Assembly (NCBI GenBank): GCA_020284085.1 | Contig: JACEVL010000019.1 | Coordinates: 3,773,997 to 3,837,996, forward strand | Length of the DNA stretch: 64,000 bases | Source: Aporrectodea caliginosa | Lineage: Eukaryota; Annelida; Clitellata; Crassiclitellata; Lumbricidae | Direction of reading: 5' to 3' | Part shown: positions 1 to 11,291 of the stretch, piece by piece | Position numbering within the stretch: position 1 is the first letter of the stretch | How the letters are laid out: each line of letters opens with the position of its first letter | Notes under the pieces: model-generated | What the model was told of the DNA's origin: nothing | Databases searched by the model: none | Seen by the model: the letters and a program-made list of their open reading frames with translations, nothing else | Position numbers and translations under genes: made by a program

Positions 1-426
1 TTTAAAGGTAGGTCGATTAGCAGACAGAGTTCGCACTCAGTGACACCTCGGGTGCCAAAAACATTTTAGACAGATTTTTTTAATGATTAATGGGTATGAC
101 ACACAAATATGATAACACCTCTCCTCTCCTCTTCTCTGCTCTGCTCTCATACTCTAATATAAGCTGGGTGTACGAAAATGAAATAGATATTAACGAATTC
201 ATCTAACTTTTAATCTTGATATTTTCTCCTCATTGACGATTATTTCGAAGTTGAGTTGTAACTTTTGGAACTGCATCGCAAAATGCGTTATATTCTTTCG
301 TTACTAACTGCATTAAATTTTCGGTTTGACTTCGTCATATTATGGTCATATGTAAAGTAATGTGAAGACAACAGATGTGTCGACTATAATAATATTATAT
401 CATTTCGTTAAACTCTGGATACGCCT
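1..426. other. AT-rich sequence, no gene seen
   Basis: No recognisable coding domain, RNA gene or terminal repeat. Reading frames here are short and have no family signature. Confidence 0.5.
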
Positions 427-458
427 ATTGTTGTTGTTGTTGTTTTTATTATTATTTA

Positions 459-529
<71 letters not shown>

Positions 530-557
530 AAACCATTCATTTTTATTATTATTATTA

Positions 558-600
<43 letters not shown>
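427..600. repeat. (ATT)n microsatellite
   Basis: Two runs of ATT separated by a short interruption near 530-545. The long Ile or Leu/Asn peptides that translate from both strands are artefacts of the repeat. Confidence 0.97.
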
Positions 601-616
601 TTTACAATCCAATTCG

Positions 617-786
617 ACACCTTTAAATCGTTTCTAAACGACGCTACAATAACTGCAATTTCTTTAAGTCACACGTAAACTCCGCCACTGTTCGCTTTCT
701 GACAGTGCCAGTCCCAAGCCTGGATAAAGGAGTAGGGCGACGCTAATAGTCCTTGTTACCAAACAGGTAGTCGTTAAACAGAAAAC
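617..786 (+). repeat. LINE 3' block followed by SR1 copy
   Basis: Positions 617-650 hold ACACCTTTAAATCG with GACGCTAC about 15 bases later, the block found upstream of LINE tails in this window. Positions 684-786 are an SR1 copy. SR1 is a repeat of about 105 bp running from CTCCGCCACTGTTCGC through TGCCAGTCCCAAGCCTGG and GGAGGGCGACGCTAAT to TCGTTAAAC. It has no tRNA A/B boxes and ends like the LINE tails, so it is probably a LINE-mobilised or LINE-end repeat. This copy has one base change in the GGAGGAGG core. Confidence 0.7.
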
Positions 787-1162
787 CACCACCAGTCACA
801 CGTATTAAAATTTGTCTGAGTAACTTATACGGTCGACTTATTGGGCGCAAGATGTCGTTTAAAGACAAGAGTCAACTAATAATATTAAAATCTACTTCGA
901 CACCTTTAAAAACGTACTAATCGAGGATATATAAACCGTTGAACTTGAATCTTGTCAGTTGTTAGATATGTGTTTCGACTTTCCGCTGATAGTCCTAAGT
1001 GTGATAAAATCGACGACAACTGCCATGTGAGCCACAATATGTCGTTAGATATGTATAAACTATTTAAATTATATATTATTATATTTGCTATTATACATAT
1101 TATACATATATACATAAGCTGTAAAAGCTCCTTTTAAATACATAAAATGCAGAGCTCAATTT

Positions 1163-1253
1163 ACCCTGCCAGTGCCAGTCTCAAGCGTGGATAAAGGAGG
1201 AGGGCGACGCTAATGATCTTCGTTATCACACAGTGTCGTTAAACTGAAACTAC
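1163..1253 (+). repeat. SR1 copy
   Basis: 5'-shortened copy with the full core and the ending TCACACAGTGTCGTTAAACTG. A LINE tail has inserted just after its 3' end. Confidence 0.75.
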
Positions 1254-1261
1254 TACAATTT

Positions 1262-1321
1262 TTGTCGTCAACAGCCTTTGGTGGCATAAGACGACGTTAA
1301 AAGTTGGATTAAATAAAATAA
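1262..1321 (+). mobile_element. 60-bp LINE 3' tail insertion
   Basis: Only the terminal hairpin region (GTCGTCAACAGCC...AAGACGACGTTAAA plus a TTAAATAAAATAA end) is present. ACAATTT flanks it at 1255-1261 and 1322-1328, as expected for a target-primed insertion truncated almost to the 3' end. Confidence 0.65.
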
Positions 1322-1339
1322 ACAATTTCATTTATACTA

Positions 1340-1975
1340 CAATAATACAACAGTACTTTGTTCCAATAAGAATACTAAAGTTATGATCTGAAACCAAACT
1401 TTAAACAATTGTAATACATTACAATGCTCATGTAATTTCTGTCACCCAATGAAATTTATTTTCAAGTGTTTAACATACCTGAACAGCCTAAAATGGTGAC
1501 TTTGTAAACTACCTGTTTCATTTAACATGCATACTTTGTGTGAAATGGTTTTTATATTTGAAATATGATATGATTGCGACAATAAATGTTGTCACTAGAT
1601 GACATTAAACTGAAGATTAATAAATAATCACTGAAAATTGGAAGCAGAATAAGAATCTAATGTCATAATTAATGATTATACTTATAATCATAAATATGTA
1701 TAATGCATTTTTGATTAAAGTTGTGCTTTTACATATCTTGTATGGTACCATTGCTATAGAATATTGTTTTATTGGCATCAAATCATTTAATCACAAAATG
1801 TATATTATTAACAGTGTCATATGCATTACTTAATGTTGTTGAAATAGTGACTTTGTAAGGACTGTTTTTACACCTTTAAATGGTGTCTTTTCGACGCTGT
1901 AAGTTTCTCTTTTCATTGTATGTTACACATTGTGTATTGTCGTCAACGGCCTTTGTATTGATATCATAACCTTGG
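1340..1975 (+). mobile_element. LINE 3' UTR relic
   Basis: The segment ends with GTGACTTTGTAAGG, ACACCTTTAAATGGTGTC, GACGCTGTAAGTTTCT and GTCGTCAACGGCCTTTG. This order and spacing match the 3' UTRs of the better-preserved LINEs at 11292-12787 and 58700-59707. No coding part is recognisable. The 5' limit is uncertain. Confidence 0.55.
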
Positions 1976-2024
1976 AATGGTAATAGTTTCATTAAATTTT
2001 ACCCAAAAGGTCTAAACATAAACT

Positions 2025-2290
2025 GGACGCCGCTACTGGCTCAACTCGTGTAGTGCAAGTCCTAAGCCTCAAAATTAAGGAGGGCGACATCTTAAACACT
2101 GTATAATAATAGATGAAAGACAGTTCTCATCCATACGCCCTTCATTATAAACTATTAATTTATGTGGCGCGTTTATTTTATTTAATCCCATCATAACCTA
2201 TTATCATTGTAAGATACAGCCGATATCAACGGCCCTTGCTGCCGTAAGATGTCGCTATAGTCTTTAAATAATTTGAATAACACTGCAATA
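2025..2290 (+). repeat. Degraded SR1 and LINE tail
   Basis: 2025-2100 is a decayed SR1 (GTGCAAGTCCTAAGCCTC, AAGGAGGGCGACATC). 2205-2285 resembles a LINE tail (CAACGGCCCTTGCTGCCGTA, AGATGTCGC). Confidence 0.5.
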
Positions 2291-4090
2291 AAAATAAGCC
2301 TTTTTACAGCGATATATTTAGACATAAAGTGTATACGTATGATCGTATATGCAGGACAGATCAAATGCGAGTGCATCTATAAATTAACATTTATATATTT
2401 CCGTTTGTGTGCATACGTGAATGAGAATTACATGAAATATATAGGCTATGTCTTTCAACATGCAAACACCCGAAAATTGAAGTTTCTGCAGAAATTTAAG
2501 AGGAAGACCCAGATGTTTCAACACCGTACTCCGTCACTACCCTACCTGCTGATTGTCTCTCTGTCTGTCTGTCTCCGTCTCTGTCTGTCTCTAACACACA
2601 ATGTATATATATACATATATATATATTAAATATATATACATATATATAGGGATTATACTATACATTGATATACATGTAATATATAGGATTCAACATGGCC
2701 TCATAATTGCTTAACGTTCACGCCTATTTCCCAAACAATCTGTCAGATTTTTAAACGTGGTGATATATGGATATTCTTCTGCAGTCATCCAGTGCACGAT
2801 TCAAATGTATTGTACCGCAATATAACTGATAATTATTTCTATAACTTTCTGCTAGTGGTAACTGTACTTAAATTGGCAGTTTTGTTGCGCCGTTTTGTTA
2901 CACTAAAACTAACAAAAGAGCTCAAATGTTTAAATTTGGGCTGACTGATACTAGTGTAAAAAATGTAAGTAGTTATCCGCCGAAAAGTCTTCATTTGATG
3001 ACTTATATTTAAATATTTACGCATTAAAATGCAGAGTCTTATAAACACCCATATATTGTTATCAATAGGTAATATAAAGGGCCATAGGGTAACCAATGAT
3101 AATCAATCTTTACCACCGCTGGTTTAAATTGTCAAAAATAATTTGAAAGAAAATTATACCACAAAGATATTCTGCATATATTACATTTTATAGATACCAT
3201 TATGACTTTTGTCCAACTAATAACTCTGAAATAGTTTGTCCACATTGTTTTACACGCACGTACAAAAAGCTACATGTTAATCTGAATAATTCTTAGATTT
3301 GTATTAATATTTAGGTGCATAATTATATACTAGTCATATAAATCATTTTAAATTTGTACTATCTTTATTAATCTAATAGATTTACATAATTTACGCATAT
3401 GATAAATTTTACTTATAAGTAATTCATTTTCCAGTCTGTATATTTTATGTCGATAATAAACGAATATTTCCAAATATATTATATGTATTTTATATGGACG
3501 TGCAAATAAATAAAGTATAATACATATGTGCATGTCTATATATGTAAATAGGTGTATTTGTGCAAATGTATTCGTCCTCCACCTCCTCCACATCTAACAA
3601 AAACGCAGAAATGCTTTCATGAGTGATAATGGATAATTAAAGTTCATTAGACGATTTTAGAATAAACTAGTAAATCTTTTTATATAATGATCTGGGAATA
3701 AATTGAGAGTTGTCCTTGGGTGGAGAATATGGTTGTGTGCTCTAGGTCTTAATTGGTGAGAGGAGATGGGTCGGAGTGGAGGTAGGAGTTGGTGAAGTAC
3801 ATGCTTGGGGTTGTGTAATATGGAGAAAAGGAGTTTCTCCTCTCAGCACCATTTGAAGATACTAACCAGATGGATCTCCAAGGCCTTCTTGAACAACTCG
3901 ACATCTCTCTGGAGTAAATATTCTTACATCCACTCAATACACGCTTACCTGCAGGGCAGGTATCAACCCTGGCTGAATGCGTATGCGAGTGCTCGCCAGT
4001 GGTGACTCTGCTGGTTTAGTTACCTCAGCCTCATTAACCTTTTATTTTTAATGGTATTTAACAGCCTTTGTATTGAAGCAGGCAGAAATG
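2291..4090. other. No gene recognised; short simple repeats
   Basis: Mostly AT-rich single-copy-looking sequence. A TCTG run and a TA run lie at 2555-2650. Small frames near 2839-3096 and 3749-4005 show no domain I recognise. Confidence 0.45.
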
Positions 4091-4194
4091 GCAGGTTACT
4101 AAATACATACACACATGCACAAACATACATACAAATATACATGCATACAGAAAAATATGCACATACATGCATGCATACATACATACTTGTTTCC

Positions 4195-4500
4195 TCGGGC
4201 TGTCACGCTAAGACTAAGAGCGCCTCTGAATAGCTAGTACTGTATAACTGTAAGAGGCGCTTTACAAATTCTCAGATACGATACGATACGATACTTTACT
4301 ATATACAAATACGCACATATATACATACAAATATAAACACATGCAAATATGCACAAACATACATACATACACATACACACATTTACATACAAATATACAC
4401 ACATATATACATACATATATATACGCACATACATACAAAGAAATATGCACGTGCATTTTATACATACATGTACAATTGTACATACATTTTCTATTCAACT
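4195..4500 (+). repeat. SINE 3' end with (ATACG)n and ACAT-rich array
   Basis: 4215-4262 matches the 3' end of the dimeric SINE at 45769-46178 (AGAGCGCCTCTGAATAG, then AGAGGCGCTTTACAAATTCT). (ATACG)n follows directly, then a degenerate ATAC/ACAT array to about 4450. A similar array at 4093-4180 lies before it. The microsatellite starts at the retroposon tail. Confidence 0.6.
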
Positions 4501-4865
4501 AATATCAAATGATGTTACTTAGTATTAGAGGATTATTAAATAGCACAGAGATATATAGGCCAAGCTTGGCACTCACAGTATATAGCCCTATAGTAGGCCT
4601 ATACGTATGAATGCGTTGTAGGGCTACATCGTGTTACATAGAAGTTCAATCTAGGCCTAAGAACTACCGATCCTTTGCCATACACTACACACGAATTGTG
4701 CATAAGTATATTTCGCGTAATAAAAAAGTAATTGCTTTAAATAGGATTACAATATTAAAGTCACAATTGAGCAATAGTAACATTATAAAATGTCAGTGGA
4801 TTACAAAATCTGTCTAGATAAATCAGTAAAAAATATATAGAGGCGAATGTATCAATGTTTCCGTC

Positions 4866-4990
4866 GTGTTATTCATTCATCATCATCATCATCCGTTCCT
4901 GACGCCAGCCATTTTGGCGGCGATGAGTACGAATAAATTATCTACATTGTCCTCGGTCATTTGTCAAGTCAATTGCTTCCCTTAGCATTA
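4866..4990 (-). mobile_element. RTE-type LINE 3' end, fragment
   Basis: Shares GGTACGAATAAATTATCTC-like sequence and CCTCGGTCATTTGTCAAGTC with 47019-47165 and 47462-47645. On the minus strand the longest of these copies encodes an AMDLTKLTEDN-like stretch, resembling the end of RTE reverse transcriptases. A CAT run marks the tail. Confidence 0.5.
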
Positions 4991-5218
4991 GTATATATTA
5001 TATTCATTTATATTGTGATTATATATCCATATAATTTATCTATGCTGCAATAAATAAATGTGATTTATAAGAATATTATGTTATTGCAGCAAATACACTT
5101 ATATTCATAGAACGTACTCTATTATACGTTCTCTTATTTAAGACACAAGATATTAAATAACTTGTCTATACATTTTATGTTATATATTCAGTATGTATCA
5201 TACTGATGACAACTGTTG

Positions 5219-5440
5219 GATCCACAGTTTAACGGCAGCTTATGACAACATAGGCCGTTGCCGCCGACAAAGATTAGTTTTTGGCATAATGACAACTGTT
5301 GTTACTTTCTTTTCCTTACAAAAATTGCATAAAAATGCTGATAGAGGTGTCGAAAAAGTCGTTTGAGATTGAAAGAGTGACTTTTATGCTGGCGACCTAT
5401 TCAGGAGACGTATAAACGGAAACATACTTTATGACCGATC
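5219..5440 (-). mobile_element. LINE 3' tail relic
   Basis: Minus-strand tail with GTTTAACGGCAGC, CATAGGCCGTTGCCGCCGAC, and further in a GATAGAGGTGTCGAAAAAG block. The same pair of blocks occurs at 62571-62703. Confidence 0.6.
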
Positions 5441-5767
5441 ACACCTTTTAATGACATGGAAATTTTTTACCTGTTCCTCTACGATACCAAACACTCTGCT
5501 GAATGATCTTTCGGGTTTTTTCAAAGAAAAAGGTGTCATAACTGTACAGGTGTCATTTGAATAAGCATTTTAAAAGAGAATTTGAATAATTCGCTTCTGA
5601 TTAATTATAGTAGTACAACAATAATAATATATAGAATATGATACGATATATAATATAAATATTATTAGTACAATTATATCAAATTTTATTAAGATAGCTA
5701 AGAGGGCTGCGCATGCGTTAACAACCAGAAAGGCGCCATATAAATTGTCTCAAATGCATATATATAT

Positions 5768-5814
<47 letters not shown>

Positions 5815-6260
5815 TACGTACAAGCTTGCATGTATTCATAAATAAACGCATACATAAATACAAACGTATAATAAATACATATATGCATACATTCATAAAT
5901 AAACATTCGTACATGCATACATACATATTTAAATAAATACATAAGTAACTACATGCACACATACAAACATGCATAAATACATGCATACGTATATGTGTAC
6001 ACAAATATTTAAGTAAATGAATAAATGAATAAATGAATAGATAAATACATTCTCAAATGCATCTTTACATGCATTAAGTTAATTTATACACTTTACAGCC
6101 TTGAACGCACACGCTTAGGTCAGCTAGAAAGCCATGCCATCATCTTTTAAAATGTAATATTAAGGCGCTTTATTAAGAATCGTAATACATATATAGCGAT
6201 ATATATACACATTAATTTACTTCACTGCAATATAAGGCAAATGGCGATAAATATAATATA

Positions 6261-6291
<31 letters not shown>

Positions 6292-6345
6292 GTTTATATC
6301 GAACCATATTTAAAATCCTTAACGTCTTATATATTACACTCGATT
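5441..6345. other. No gene; AT and ACAT simple repeats
   Basis: (TA)n at 5757-5812, a degenerate AAATACAT-type array at 5815-6045 and (TA)n at 6252-6292. The rest shows nothing recognisable. Confidence 0.6.
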
Positions 6346-6430
6346 AAGCAGAACTGCTCAAAAATAGTTACACACCTCTTTTAAACGTAATATTCGACTT
6401 ATAAGTAACAGCAGAAGAGCTGTTCACAAT
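6345..6430 (+). repeat. Dispersed ACACACCTCTTTTAA block
   Basis: Carries AACTGCTCAAAAATAGTTAC, ACACACCTCTTTTAA and CTTATAAG in the order seen at about eight other places (6930, 10721, 14777, 15633, 17123, 18603, 54163). The copy at 54163 runs into an SR1-like ending, so it belongs to a retroposon family. Confidence 0.5.
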
Positions 6431-6484
6431 AATAATATTTTGCCCTACAGATGGAGTTACTACCATTGTTGACTGCCATTGTTG

Positions 6485-6540
6485 CATCATCATCATCATC
6501 ATCATCATCATCATATCATCATCATCTGCATCATCACCAC

Positions 6541-6573
<33 letters not shown>
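6485..6573. repeat. (TCA)n / (CAT)n microsatellite
   Basis: Interrupted trinucleotide run giving Ser, His or Ile tracts in the three frames. It precedes a LINE fragment. Confidence 0.95.
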
Positions 6574-6578
6574 TCGTC

Positions 6579-6905
6579 TTTCACCTCTGCAGTCGGTCTT
6601 AAATGCAGCCGCCAGTTTAATAGCCCGCCTACCACTCTACTCTCACATTTCTACCATCATGCACTGGCTTCCTCTCTCTGCTCGCATTAAATTCAAAATC
6701 CTCAGTTTTGGTACTCAAGGCACGAAGGGTCTTGCCCCAAAATATTTAGCTGATGTATTACTCCGGCCTCTATCAGCCTCCTCGCGCATCGTCCACTCTG
6801 CTCTGCACACATACTTGATCTTCGTCATCCAAGAAAAACAGCTATGGCTGAGTCCAGGTCCTTTACCTCAATTGGTCTCTCTTTGGAATGTCGTTAAATA
6901 GAAAC
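6579..6905 (+). pseudogene. L2/CR1-type LINE reverse transcriptase C-terminal fragment
   Basis: The frame contains LQSVLNAAASLIARLP, then MHWLPLSARIKFKILSF, then KGLAPKYLADVLLRPLSASS. These are the hallmark segments just after the RT catalytic core in L2/CR1-like LINEs (LQ.V.NAAARLI, HWLP...RI.FKI, G.AP.YL). The 5' part, including the catalytic motifs, is missing. Small deletions and changes relative to the family break the following LWN region, although one frame stays open to a stop near 6901. It is a dead fragment. Confidence 0.8.
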
Positions 6906-7331
6906 AACCAAACCAAAATTACAGTTATTTCAACACCTCTTTTAAGCGTTCAATTGGTCTTATAAGTACGAGCAGTATAACAAAATGTTTAATCGCACTC
7001 AGTAGTCGTAGCTCAATAATAATATATTTTCGAGTGTATGAGTTTATTTGCACAGGAAACGGTTTATGTTTTCTTTGTGAATTTCTGAAGATCCATGTGA
7101 TCCGTAGAACTCAACGGTTTGTTGAAACAATAAGGCAGTATTGTCCAAGCTATATATATACAAAAATAAACGTAAAAGCGGGTGTTTAAAGTGCACCAGA
7201 AACACCAATTGAACACATGCACAAATCGTCAATTTTGTTGGATACCAAATCATTCAAATTATAAACCCAGTTGCATAATGTCAATGTAAAATGATTAATT
7301 TGTAAACAAATTAACTAAACAAAGATATTTA
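6906..7331. other. No gene; one dispersed block
   Basis: Contains the ACACCTCTTTTAAGCG block near 6930-6975. Nothing else is recognisable. Confidence 0.5.
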
Positions 7332-7334
7332 TGT

Positions 7335-7368
<34 letters not shown>

Positions 7369-7373
7369 CAGAC

Positions 7374-7432
<59 letters not shown>

Positions 7433-7461
7433 TAGACAGACAGACAGAGAAAGAGAGCGAG

Positions 7462-7532
<71 letters not shown>
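7332..7532. repeat. (GATA)n, (GACA)n and (TA)n compound microsatellite
   Basis: GATA then GACA repeats to 7446, an AGAGAAAGAGAG bridge, then pure TA to about 7532. Confidence 0.97.
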
Positions 7533-8160
7533 TTTATTTCGCACAAAGCAGAACAGAGAATCTAAGCAAACTTAGCAAAGTAAGCATAGCAGAGGGATAC
7601 TTTCATTTTAAATTATTATGTATCTTTATTTATATATATTATGCAAATGCGTATTGTATATGTGAATGTATGCATGTGACACTGTGTGTGCATGCAGTGT
7701 GTGTGTGTGTGCATGCAAATATAGAATGACGAAGCTGTGGTATTTGTGTTAGGTTTAATCGAAATGCACAGCAGGAGTTCCGCAAAGCCATTTCTCTTCT
7801 TCTCACACCACATGAGAGGCTGAAGGAGGCCAAGATAAAAATCAGGAAACAGTCTCATTTTTTTCCCTTACCAATCTCCGTATAGAGCCCAGAGATTCTC
7901 TTTAGTGCGCAGTTAGGTAATTGTGGTAGGTACCGCCCCGATACACGTGTCGCAGTTTGGCGTTCCACTGTCGAGCTAGAGAGGGCGACGGACGCAGCGC
8001 TCTGCATGCACTCGTGGGGAAATGCGGGAGCCGCGCTTCTAAACACCAATTGCAGGCTATCGTTTCTACTTGTGAGTTTTCTTTTTAATCTATAAATGCG
8101 CCACTTCAAAAGTAACTTGTCATTATTAAATTACAACCTTACGATACACTATGGTATTGT
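7533..8160. other. No gene; CpG-rich stretch at 7870-8060
   Basis: Most is AT-rich, with a short GT run at 7698-7713. 7870-8060 is clearly richer in G+C and CpG (CCGCCCCGATACACGTG, GGGCGACGGACGCAGCGCTC) and free of simple repeats. No coding domain recognised. Confidence 0.45.
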
Positions 8161-8162
8161 GT

Positions 8163-8395
8163 TGCATGGCCGATTGATAAGAGCGCTCGGTCTAAAACGT
8201 GGAGAGTACGGGTTCGATCCTCGTCAGAGGCAGTTACTGTGTATGGGGCACTGAGCAAGTCCTTCGCTCACAATTGCTCAGCGCCATCGATGCTCTGTTG
8301 TATGGTTGCGTGTGCACTTCTATAAACTTTGGAAGGAGAGCAATATACATATATCCATGCACAGTTGAATTGTATGGTGTTTAACGGCAGTGCAT
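8163..8395 (+). mobile_element. tRNA-derived SINE
   Basis: 5' part has an A-box-like TGGCCGATTGATAAGAGC and a B box GGGTTCGATCC about 50 bp downstream. The body has GAGCAAGTCCTTCGCTCAC and AATTGCTCAGCGCCATCGAT, shared with copies at 26693-26880, 34335-34480 and 56155-56265. The tRNA-like head does not fold into an intact tRNA by eye. Confidence 0.7.
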
Positions 8396-8460
8396 TGGTT
8401 TGCGTTGTATTATACTGTGAACCTGACTTTAGAATTTTCGCAAACTGCAAGCCGTTTAAT

Positions 8461-8880
8461 GCTATCTCTACCCTCTCCTTTCCCTCATCCTCTCTCTCTA
8501 CCTCTCCCTCTACCTGGCACTCTCCCTCCTCCCTATCCTTCCCCTCTCCCTATTTCTGTGCCTTTCCCCTCTGCCTCCCGCTCTCCCTTTACCTCTCCCT
8601 CTCCTCTTCTCATTCCCTCTCTCTCTCCGACTCCCTCTCCTTTCTATCCCTCACTGACTCCCTCTCCCTCTACGACACCCTCTTTTGCTCCCTATACGTC
8701 TCCCTCTCCTCCTCTCGCTCTTTTTATCTGCCTTTCCTTTTCCCTCTCCGTCTCCCTCTCCGCCTCCCTCTCCGTCTCCCTCTACATTCCCGCTCCCTCC
8801 TCTCTCTCTCTCCTCTCCCTTTCCGCTCCCTTACGCCTCCCTCTCCTCCTCTCCTTCTCTCCCATTCTCTTCCTCAGCCC
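8461..8880. repeat. Polypyrimidine (CTCCCT)-rich tract
   Basis: About 420 bp of nearly pure C/T on the plus strand, built from imperfect CTCCCT, CTCTCC and CCTTTC words. Long Ser/Pro/Leu frames across it are artefacts. Confidence 0.9.
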
Positions 8881-9279
8881 TCCTGAATGTTAATCGCCCT
8901 CTTAGAGAGCGCACCTGCTTGCATTGTTTGTTTTCCCGCGCGGCGATGCAGTGGTCGATTTGGTCAGAGCTTCAGTTGATCTCAATGCACGGCAGACGTA
9001 CAATGCATCTGGGGCCTTCAATCTATTGTAATCATTGCTGTTGGCAAAGAACAGTAGCTTCTGCAGCGCCACTATCCAATGCACAATATGCAATTATGCA
9101 TCAACTCATGGCATACCCAAGCCAACCCGTAATCAGGTCAATACCTGGAATACCTATCTCACTGTAAGACATAGAGAGATAGCCTATGCTTAATAAAACC
9201 TTCTTTCGAGAATAGGAGTCAAGCAAATCGCTACCGCGTTTCACAACTATAATATAACATCAGTTGAAAACTGTTGAAG
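8881..9279. other. No gene recognised
   Basis: Mixed composition, somewhat less AT-rich than the flanks. No domain, tRNA-like box or terminal repeat found. Confidence 0.4.
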
Positions 9280-9625
9280 GCGTCAAAAGAGTGGTTTTTT
9301 TTGAATTAACGACAATGTTCTATGCATAATATATGGCATCGTTTAACAACGTTTTAGAGGTGTCCAAGAGCGCCGTCCGTAAGACAGAAATGCGGCCGAT
9401 GGTAAGTAATTTGAAATTGGGAAAGACATCAACTTCGTCATGAAAACTATAATTTTATACTATCAGTCGAACACGTTTTAAAGGTGTCAAAGGAGTGCGC
9501 TAATTAACCACGTTGTTCCATGCTTAATATAGCATCGGGTAATACGTTTTAGAGGTGTTTATGAAGCTCCGTCCGTAAGATGGAGATGCAGCCTATATGG
9601 TGGCTAAGCAATTTGAAAGCGGTAA
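9280..9625 (-). repeat. Two tandem LINE 3' blocks
   Basis: Two similar segments of about 190 bp. Each has CGTTTTAGAGGTGT followed by CCGTCCGTAAGA and a GTAAGTAATTTGAAA-like end, near 9345-9420 and 9540-9620. They match the LINE 3' block read on the minus strand. Confidence 0.5.
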
Positions 9626-9639
9626 GCCTTAAGTTGACA

Positions 9640-9935
9640 ACCATATCAAACAACCAAACAGAACGGAGAGATACAGGAAGAGATATACTGAGCGAAAAAA
9701 ACAGACACAGGGGAGGGTGTTGCAAAATCTAGTTCTATTAACAGAAAAAGCTCGTTCACCAAGTGCAGGTTGCAGTGTAATTAGATAAGACCAGAAAAAG
9801 ACAATCAGATGACCTTGACGAATTCCGACAAAGTCTCTGGAACAAGGATTGAATTTGAGTGTTGAGGATGATAATTGATGCAACGCTTGGGTCCAGGACA
9901 TTCTTTCAGGAGAGTTATTTCGGCGCAAGACTTTT
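9640..9935 (-). pseudogene. LINE RT C-terminal fragment
   Basis: The minus frame includes GERAFSVNRTRFCNTLP, comparable to the R.FS.AGP..WNSLP element near the C-terminus of L2/CR1-like LINE polyproteins. The W is replaced and no catalytic part is present. Identification rests on this one segment. Confidence 0.5.
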
Positions 9936-10009
9936 ATAGTTAGAATGTTGTTCTCATATTGACAGTTGATTGTTATTAGGACGTATGTACACCAGAGTGC
10001 GGATATGCA

Positions 10010-10090
10010 ATTGGATTAATAAAGAATATACTTACTCTTACTTACTTACTAACTAACTCACTTACTTACTGTACTTACTTACTTGCATTC
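10010..10090 (+). repeat. (TTAC)n array after a retroposon tail
   Basis: AATAAAGAATATACTTAC leads into TTAC repeats. The same AATAAAG-then-TTAC arrangement occurs at 20280 and, inverted, at 25005 and 41602. Confidence 0.7.
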
Positions 10091-11098
10091 CAGGACCAAG
10101 AAGATATGTGGGAATGGAGCCAAAAATGGAGGTTTGCTAAGTGAGTCAAAGTTAACTTTTCGAACCTCTGCAAGAGTTGTTTTTTGAAAGAAATCCATGG
10201 CAGTAGGTGCAGAGTTTGGATGAAGAAATTTCTCAAATACAAAGAAAAACGACAATTGTAGACTTACACAAGAAATTTTGATGGGAAAAGTTCCAGAATA
10301 AACTTTCATTTCGTGGGTAGCTAAGCGCACAATATAAATCAAACGTAACTTCTCCCCATGTTGGCATTTATTTTAGGCCAACCACGAAGGGATTTTAGTG
10401 ATCACCCAATCAATCAATCATATTTATTGATCCGCATGTGAGGGCCGGTGGCCAGTCCTCTCCCTCGCCGTCTCTATTTAACACATGTTAAATATTGATG
10501 GCGATATTTAAAATGTGACACTATTCTCTATCAATGGAAAACAAGTAAACTGAACAAACTATGTATAAATACATGCAGAATTTCAGCCATCAAATTAGCT
10601 AAATATGCAGATTGGGCAGATGTAGCAAGTTTTCGTACACGCTTACACTGCTGCTCAAACCTACAAAAGACTAAATTGTGTATAAGTGTAATTAGTAAAA
10701 AACTGTTCGAAAAAATTAGACACCTCTTTTAAGTCTAAATTAGTCATATAAATAAACAGAGAATGTTTGGAATTTTCAATACGTGATGACCCTTACGGCT
10801 CACAATGTCTGTTGTTGAATCAATAAAACTGCTCAATCATTCAATCAGTTTAGCTTCTGTAGCAATGGTGTTTATAATGTACAAGGCATGAACCGATGGC
10901 GCATCCAAACCAGGCCGTAATCAGGTCTATATACAGCGTTTAGCTTCAGAAATGGGAGCGGTAAAAAAACGCTGTAATGTGCTTTCTACTGTATGTGCAC
11001 TTTGCTACACTGTCTATAGTCTAACAGGAATTTGTTTTCTATAAGTATTGTAATTGTAGAACCGTAGTATTACTACTCTGTAGTAATATTGTGGTATT
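10091..11098. other. No gene recognised; dispersed block at 10700-10775
   Basis: 10390-10440 has a CAAT run next to TTTATTGATCC (a minus-strand LINE tail). 10721 carries ACACCTCTTTTAAG. A minus frame at 10079-10342 has no family signature. Confidence 0.45.
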
Positions 11099-11291
11099 CG
11101 AGTACTAGTAGCAGCTGATGACAATGCTGAGGTATATTTTGTAGTTTCTTTGTAGCTTTTCAAATGTCTTGGGTATTTTTCCTCAGCTCTCCTTTGGTAG
11201 TGTTTCGTCCGCTTAGAGCATTCTTTTACATACCTCAAAAATGTTGTAAAAGGATGCTATATACAGTAGACTTTGGAAAGGGAAACGAGTA

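Noticed and set aside
427..600. Ile/Asn/Leu-rich reading frames
   Set aside because: They are translations of an ATT microsatellite. The same applies to frames over 7332-7532, 17228-17490, 33660-34072, 37885-38530, 45566-45760 and 46345-46725.
8163..8240. Candidate tRNA gene
   Set aside because: A and B boxes are present, but the body shared with other copies and the lack of a clean cloverleaf show a SINE head. The same holds at 18225, 24480, 45938 and the minus copies.
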